Shown here piece by piece: positions 59,019-64,000 of a stretch of 64,000 bases of DNA. Position 1 is the stretch's first letter; each line of letters begins with the position of its first letter. This stretch comes from an uncultured Flavobacteriaceae bacterium. Lineage in GTDB: Bacteria > Bacteroidota > Bacteroidia > Flavobacteriales > Flavobacteriaceae. The position numbers were made by a program, and so were the translations under genes. The stretch covers positions 1,377,501 through 1,441,500 of the forward strand of contig CANKZQ010000001.1 in NCBI GenBank assembly GCA_947488345.1, read 5' to 3'. The notes below the pieces were generated by a model. It searched no databases. It saw nothing but the letters and a program-made list of their open reading frames with translations, and had not been told where the DNA came from.

Positions 59019-60353
59019 ATGAGCTTGAAACGTAGCATAAATGACAAACATGTTCTTGATATATTAAAAGGTGGAGGGATAGCTTTTTTTTTCTACGCTT
59101 TAAACTTAATACTTGTTTATTTTATTGCCGTTTTTATTTCTAAATACTATGGAGCCGAAGCATACGGTCGCTTTTCAATAATTAAATCACTAATATTGAT
59201 ATTAATTATTATTGGGAGTTTAGGTTTGAACACCTTGGCTATTAAGCTGTCATCTGACTCCAATCACTTTAAAAACAGTTTTTTTAGTAGTAATTATTTA
59301 AAAAAGTCATACTTAATAATCTCGATCAGTTCGCTACTGATTTCGGTGCTCATTTTTTCTTTTAAGAGAGAAATAGCCACATTTATTTTTAACGACGTAG
59401 GTTTAGAAGAATATTTAACCGTTTTTCCATTTTTGTTATTAGCGGCAATTTTTTTAAATTATAATAGTAACCTATTCAAAGGTCAAGGCAGAGTTTTATT
59501 ATTTGCTATCGTAAGCTCTTTTTTGAGTAATTTTTTGCTACTTGGTGTTATTGTTCTAGTTTATAATTGGTACAGTCAAGATGAATTCTATTTAATTCTA
59601 GCTTTTTTTATAAGTGTTTTGGTGTCTTTTGTAGTCTCGTTGTTCTATGTTTTCCCTCTAAATTATGCGAAAAATGTAGAAAAATTAAAAGTTAAAAAGT
59701 TGTTATCCTACAGCTTACCTATGATGATAAGTTCATCGATGATTTATATTATTTTCTCTGTCGATATATTAATGCTAGGAATTTTTGAGACAAGTGAAAA
59801 TGTAGGTATTTATAGAATAGTAACTCAAATCGCAAGTTTGAACACTATTTTCGTGATTGCTTTTGGAACTGTTATAGGTCCGAAAATTTCAAAACTGTTT
59901 TCAGAAAATAAAAAGGAAGAATTAAGGCAGACTATCGCAAATGCATCAAAACTAATATTTTTTGTGACGCTCCCAATTCTAGTTTTGATTTTGATTTTTT
60001 CGAATGAAATCTTATCGTTCTTTGGGGCCAATTATTTGAATGGACTTAATTCTCTATTATTACTATCTATAAGTCAATTCTTGTTTGCTCTAACAGGATT
60101 TGTTGATTTAATTATGAATATGACTAATAATCAAAAGGCATTTGGAAAAATAACAATTGCATGCGCCATACTAAATTTACTTCTTAACTTAGCATTAATC
60201 CCAAAGTATGGAATTTTTGGAGCCGCAATGGCGACAAGCTTTTCAATGGTCTTCACAAACCTTTTGGCTGTTATTTATATTAAAAAAAACCTAAAAGTTT
60301 TGTCTCTTTATATACCTTTTTACGGTTACAAGACCAAAAAAAATAATGCTTAG
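59019..60353 (+). CDS. wzx: Polysaccharide flippase Wzx (MOP family)
   Basis: A 444-residue protein with about 12-14 membrane helices and no large soluble domain. It fits the MOP/Wzx superfamily, which flips undecaprenyl-linked oligosaccharides across the inner membrane: FFFYALNLILVYFIAVFISKYYGAEAYGRF near the N-terminus (helix 1, residues 22-51), and IYRIVTQIASLNTIFVIAFGTVIGPKIS in the middle. Its stop codon is followed after 5 nt by the next ATG. Confidence 0.85.
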   Translation: MSLKRSINDKHVLDILKGGGIAFFFYALNLILVYFIAVFISKYYGAEAYGRFSIIKSLILILIIIGSLGLNTLAIKLSSDSNHFKNSFFSSNYLKKSYLIISISSLLISVLIFSFKREIATFIFNDVGLEEYLTVFPFLLLAAIFLNYNSNLFKGQGRVLLFAIVSSFLSNFLLLGVIVLVYNWYSQDEFYLILAFFISVLVSFVVSLFYVFPLNYAKNVEKLKVKKLLSYSLPMMISSSMIYIIFSVDILMLGIFETSENVGIYRIVTQIASLNTIFVIAFGTVIGPKISKLFSENKKEELRQTIANASKLIFFVTLPILVLILIFSNEILSFFGANYLNGLNSLLLLSISQFLFALTGFVDLIMNMTNNQKAFGKITIACAILNLLLNLALIPKYGIFGAAMATSFSMVFTNLLAVIYIKKNLKVLSLYIPFYGYKTKKNNA

Positions 60354-60358
60354 TGTGC

Positions 60359-61591
60359 ATGAATGAGACCAAAACATATAACATAAGGAATGTTTCTTTT
60401 ATCATCTTCGTGGTTTTTTGTATCCAATTTACCGAACTGAAAGTTGGGGTAATCAAGGTGGCGGAAATTCTTCTTTTACTGTTGACTCCGTTTATTTTCT
60501 ACAGAAAGGTTAATAAATGGATTTTACTTTTTATTATACTTTTTACAAGTTGGTTTTTAGTTTCAATACTTTTAAATCCTTTTAGGGAATTCTATCCGTT
60601 GTCAAATGTTTCAGCTTTAAAGCGTCCTTATTTAATAAGTTTAGGAAGATTTTTAGAACTGATTTCTTGTGTAAATTTAACAGCACTAGTGCATAATTTC
60701 TTCAAAAAGAAAACTCGTCAGGAGATGATGTTAATCATAAAACAAATTTATATCCTATCCTTCATTATTTTGAGTCTGTTTATACTAATATATTTTCTTT
60801 TTACAGTTGGGTTTATATCAGAAAACAGGTTTGTTTATGAGCGTATTCCTAGACTTAGAGGGTGGTATGCCGAAGGCGGTCCATACGGACTTATGTTGAG
60901 CTTCACGTTTTGCTTATCATATTTTTTTAAATACAAATACAATGCAATATTTAGAGTTATAATTGTATTAGCAATTATATTTTTGGCAAAATCTAAAGCT
61001 GGGATTTTATTAATAATTGCTTGGTTCACTCTGTTGTACTACAAAAGGTTATATAGAAAAATACGGAGTTTAAATATTATAGTAATAGTAATAGGAGGCT
61101 TGATAGCTTCTGTTGTTTTCGTAAAACTGGCAGATACTTATATTGTAAGTATTCAGAATGTGAGAAAAGAAATGGTCGAAAGACCTGAAGATATTAACCT
61201 TATCATGGGGAGAATTGCAGGACTTTATATATTCCCAGATATGCTCATGGAACATCCATTCTTCGGTATTGGTTTGGGGAACTATCCAATTATGCGTAAT
61301 AATCCAGCATATCTAGACTTTGTTCCGCCGAGCCCCCCAGGAAAAACAGATGCACATGGTTTTGGAGGCATTATTCAGATATTAGTGGATGGAGGCATTG
61401 TAATGTTGTTTTCTTTTTTTACAATTATCTATTTCTTTTTGAAACGTCTTAAAAATCAGGACCATACACTAAAAATATATCTGTATATTTTTTTGGGTTT
61501 ATTTGCTTTTGGTGTTCAAATTTATTTTTTATATCCATGGGTTTTATTTGGGATATTAATTACGCTGTCAAATAAACCGAAGAGGGTATGA
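60359..61591 (+). CDS. O-antigen polymerase/ligase family membrane protein, first copy
   Basis: A 410-residue protein with about 10-12 membrane helices and the Wzy/WaaL middle motif (EGGPYGLMLS, then NLIMGRIAGLYIFPDMLMEHPFFGIGLGNYP across 270-300). I use the ATG at 60359; a GTG two codons upstream overlaps the wzx stop. It polymerises or ligates the repeat unit. It overlaps the next gene by 4 bp. Confidence 0.83.
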   Translation: MNETKTYNIRNVSFIIFVVFCIQFTELKVGVIKVAEILLLLLTPFIFYRKVNKWILLFIILFTSWFLVSILLNPFREFYPLSNVSALKRPYLISLGRFLELISCVNLTALVHNFFKKKTRQEMMLIIKQIYILSFIILSLFILIYFLFTVGFISENRFVYERIPRLRGWYAEGGPYGLMLSFTFCLSYFFKYKYNAIFRVIIVLAIIFLAKSKAGILLIIAWFTLLYYKRLYRKIRSLNIIVIVIGGLIASVVFVKLADTYIVSIQNVRKEMVERPEDINLIMGRIAGLYIFPDMLMEHPFFGIGLGNYPIMRNNPAYLDFVPPSPPGKTDAHGFGGIIQILVDGGIVMLFSFFTIIYFFLKRLKNQDHTLKIYLYIFLGLFAFGVQIYFLYPWVLFGILITLSNKPKRV

Positions 61592-62691
61592 AAAGAGCCG
61601 AGTTAACAGTAGATGTTCGAATGATAAATAGCTCAGGAATAGGATCTTATTTGAAAAATATTCTTCCGATAATTGTAGATAATTTTTCAACCACCTTACT
61701 CGGTAATAGAAATGAGCTCCAATCTTTTGAATGGGCAAAGAATTGTGAAATAATTCAATTTAATTCAAAGATTTATTCTTTAGGTGAGCAATTAAAATAT
61801 AGGCGTATTATCCCTAAAACGGACCTTTTGTGGTGTCCTCATTTTAATATACCATTACTTCCTGTAAAGACGAATAAAATCGCAACAACCATTCACGACG
61901 TAAATCATTTAGCATTATCAAAAGACACTTCTTTCGTAAAAAATAGATATGCCAAAATGTTGTATGATAATGCAGTTATTAAGAGTCAAAAAATTATTAC
62001 AGTTTCTAATTTTTCCAAATCTGAACTTCTAAAATATACAGAGGTTGATGCTTCAAAAATGGCTGTAATACATTGCGGTGTGAACAGTAGTTTTTTTAAG
62101 AAGGCTACCATAAATCCTATAGAGTTACCCAAAAGATATATCCTATTCGTTGGGAATGTAAAACCTCATAAAAATTTAATTACGCTACTAAAGGCTTATA
62201 ATGAACTCCAAAATGACCTTAAGCAAAAGTATGATTTAGTAGTCATGGGGAAAAGGGAAGGTTTTATTTCTTCAGATAGAAAAGCATTAGAATATATTGA
62301 AACAAACAACCTGTCTGATAAGATTTTTTTTACAGGATACGTAGATGATAATCTCGTTCCTTTGGTGTATAAAAATGCGACATTGTTTGTTTTCCCTTCC
62401 TACTATGAAGGTTTCGGGTTACCCTTGTTGGAAGCTATGGTATCTGGAGTTCCCGTCATTAGTTCAAATGCAGCAAGTCTTCAAGAAGTTGGTGGCGATT
62501 CAGTGGTATATTTTAATCCCGATAACACGAATGAACTGAAAGAGAAAATGAAGTTTTTTTTAGAAGGAGATTCCATAAGAAATCAATATATTGAGAAAGG
62601 GTTTAATCGAATACAACTTTTTTCTTGGGAAAAGGCGGCTAAGCTTCATGTAGAGATCTTTAAAAAACTTCTAAGCACAACAACCAAATGA
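61588..62691 (+). CDS. GT4 family glycosyltransferase
   Basis: A 367-residue two-domain GT-B glycosyltransferase. The C-terminal domain begins PKRYILFVGNVKPHKNL (about 183-199) and has the donor-binding EGFGLPLLEAMVSGVPVI (about 270-287), the classic family 4 signature with the conserved E-x7-E pair. The donor and acceptor are not clear. Overlaps by 4 bp at both ends, so strongly coupled to both Wzy-like genes. Confidence 0.9.
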   Translation: MKRAELTVDVRMINSSGIGSYLKNILPIIVDNFSTTLLGNRNELQSFEWAKNCEIIQFNSKIYSLGEQLKYRRIIPKTDLLWCPHFNIPLLPVKTNKIATTIHDVNHLALSKDTSFVKNRYAKMLYDNAVIKSQKIITVSNFSKSELLKYTEVDASKMAVIHCGVNSSFFKKATINPIELPKRYILFVGNVKPHKNLITLLKAYNELQNDLKQKYDLVVMGKREGFISSDRKALEYIETNNLSDKIFFTGYVDDNLVPLVYKNATLFVFPSYYEGFGLPLLEAMVSGVPVISSNAASLQEVGGDSVVYFNPDNTNELKEKMKFFLEGDSIRNQYIEKGFNRIQLFSWEKAAKLHVEIFKKLLSTTTK

Positions 62692-63947
62692 AATTAAAAG
62701 TAACTCATTTAGATACATTTTGGTGTTTTTTGGTCTACGGATTGGCATTGTTTCCGTTGTTACCAAGAGGAATTGAAAGTATATTGATGATCACATTATT
62801 TTTAGTTTCATTGATATTATATTTTATTGAAAAGGATACACTGAGAATTACTAAAAAAGAAATTGGTACTGTCGTAATTTTCTCTACAGTATTCTTTTTA
62901 TATATTTTCGGATTAATGTACAGCGAAAATTTGAAGGAGGGAATGAAATTTGTAATAAGAGCCTTGCCAATAGTCACTTTTCCCATAATTTTTGGTGTTT
63001 TGAGTAAAAAGAGACTCCATAAACTGCACCTAAATTATATTTTTAATGTGTTTGTGTTTTCGTTGCTCCTGAACTCAATATTCATTCAAGGATATCTATT
63101 TTTAAAACTCGATATCAGTATAATATCCAATTGGGAATACCGACAGGCTTTTGAAGAATTAACCGATGTACATGGCACATATTATTCATTATGGCTTTCG
63201 TTAGGAGGGTTACTATTACTTCATAAAACAATAGAATTATTTGTACAACGAAAAACAATTTATGCACTACTATGTGTGGCTTGCTTGAGTTATTTTGTTT
63301 ATTGGCAAGTCGTGATTGGTGCCAGATTACCATTTATAATGACCCTACTTTTATTCATGGTTTTATTACTATTAAAAACAAAAAGCAAAAAAATGGTTTT
63401 TGCGGGTTTGTTTGTGGTAATGAGTTTTATATGCTTAATCGTATTGGCGAAACCAGATTATTTAAATAAGATTAAAGAATTAAAGACCTATGACCTTTCT
63501 CTTCCTGAAGGAGATTATCACATTAAGCAAGGAAAAATTACAAGTGAACAAATAAGAAACGGAATCTATTATTGCTCTATGCATTTGGCAAAAGAAAATT
63601 GGCTTTTAGGGTATGGTATTGGTGATGTAGATAAAGAATTGCAACAGTGTTATAAAACAAAAATTAAAAGTAATGTATACCAAGTCTTTCAGTTTAATAC
63701 CCATAATCAATACCTCCATTTTTTACTATCATCTGGAATAATAGGACTTGCTTTTTTCATAATGAGCATATTATTTCCAATAGTCTTAGTTTATAAAAGT
63801 GAGAATTATATATACGCCTTGTTTTCGATTTTAATTATGGTATCCTTATTAACCGAAAATGTATTGAGCAGACATGATGGGATACTGTTTTATAGTTTTT
63901 TTAATTCTATTTTTGCTTTCGTAAGTGGAAAAAAACTAAAACAATGA
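62688..63947 (+). CDS. O-antigen polymerase/ligase family membrane protein, second copy
   Basis: A 419-residue protein with about 10-12 membrane helices, again with the Wzy/WaaL pattern (GIGDVDKELQQCY and FNTHNQYLHFLLSSGIIGLAFF near 320-355). It is clearly different from the first copy in sequence. One of the two may polymerise and the other ligate, or they serve different polymers. Overlaps the next gene by 4 bp. Confidence 0.82.
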   Translation: MKLKVTHLDTFWCFLVYGLALFPLLPRGIESILMITLFLVSLILYFIEKDTLRITKKEIGTVVIFSTVFFLYIFGLMYSENLKEGMKFVIRALPIVTFPIIFGVLSKKRLHKLHLNYIFNVFVFSLLLNSIFIQGYLFLKLDISIISNWEYRQAFEELTDVHGTYYSLWLSLGGLLLLHKTIELFVQRKTIYALLCVACLSYFVYWQVVIGARLPFIMTLLLFMVLLLLKTKSKKMVFAGLFVVMSFICLIVLAKPDYLNKIKELKTYDLSLPEGDYHIKQGKITSEQIRNGIYYCSMHLAKENWLLGYGIGDVDKELQQCYKTKIKSNVYQVFQFNTHNQYLHFLLSSGIIGLAFFIMSILFPIVLVYKSENYIYALFSILIMVSLLTENVLSRHDGILFYSFFNSIFAFVSGKKLKQ

Positions 63948-64000
63948 AAGTTGCCGTTGTTCATTATTGGTTTATCTCTAGAAGAGGAGGAGAAAAGGTG
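63944..64000 (+). CDS. Glycosyltransferase, N-terminal fragment (cut by window end)
   Basis: Nineteen codons from ATG 63944 to the window end: MKVAVVHYWFISRRGGEKV. The first beta strand followed by a Gly-Gly-x-x-x turn is the usual start of family 4 glycosyltransferases. It overlaps the second Wzy-like gene by 4 bp and so continues the polysaccharide operon. Confidence 0.7.
   Translation, partial: MKVAVVHYWFISRRGGEKV

Noticed and set aside
1-64000. CRISPR array, tRNA or rRNA gene, insertion sequence or prophage
   Set aside because: No spaced direct repeats, no recognisable cloverleaf in the gaps, no transposase or integrase motif in any plausible frame.

Overview
The window is A+T-rich bacterial chromosome from a member of the Flavobacteriaceae (Bacteroidota), most likely free-living or marine. 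The signs are: a spondin-domain protein with a type IX secretion (T9SS) sorting tail next to a PorZ-like protein; Bacteroidota families of unknown function (DUF4271, DUF4296, DUF4175, a DUF6909-like protein); TAnnTTTG-type -7 promoter boxes before many operon heads; and the local orders DUF4271-hemD and porZ-recO. The genus cannot be fixed from the sequence alone. I see no tRNA, rRNA, CRISPR array, transposase or prophage gene.

Layout. 1-1.5 kb: a TetR regulator cut by the window edge and a divergent exported DinB-fold protein, bracketed by a 19-bp direct repeat. 1.5-13.5 kb: housekeeping genes (tyrS, an extended SDR, the operon DPM-like glycosyltransferase-pyrC-DUF4296, DUF4271-hemD, recA, a TerC-like protein, a RetSat/CrtI-type oxidoreductase, a haloalkane dehalogenase, elaA-like, rpiB). 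13.5-14.3 kb: a very A+T-rich gap with one possible 58-codon membrane peptide. 14.3-23.2 kb: NHL propeller protein, lipid kinase, rnr, GIN-domain protein, tatA, SPFH protein, spondin/T9SS cargo, gltX. 23.3-30.5 kb: a giant DUF4175 coiled-coil membrane protein, ybeY, mnmG, a small membrane protein and a methyltransferase. Two ParB-binding parS sites flank mnmG, so this part probably lies in the origin-proximal segregation domain.

30.7-46.3 kb is an envelope region. It holds an OmpH/Skp-like lipoprotein, a large PD40-OmpA protein whose C-terminal domain is duplicated as the next stand-alone gene, an alpha-2-macroglobulin lipoprotein with an intact thioester motif in an operon with a flavin split-barrel protein and penicillin-binding protein 1C, a LytTR/LytS-type two-component pair, and a small orphan gene. 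46.4-56.2 kb: CYTH phosphatase, PorZ-like protein, recO, a haem-receptor-like TonB-dependent receptor, a YfiM-like protein, glutaryl-CoA dehydrogenase, rnpA and an S41 protease. 56.3-64 kb: a DUF6909-like nucleosidase-fold protein leads into a surface-polysaccharide cluster (chain-length protein, Wzx flippase, two Wzy/WaaL-type proteins, two GT4 glycosyltransferases) that runs off the right edge.

Most of the window is ordinary core chromosome. The observations most worth following are the parS pair (one forms a gene-gene junction and supplies a GTG start codon), the duplicated C-terminal domain of the OmpA protein, the nucleosidase-like protein at the head of the polysaccharide operon, the 19-bp duplication around the dinB-like gene, and the hairpin over the start of the spondin gene.
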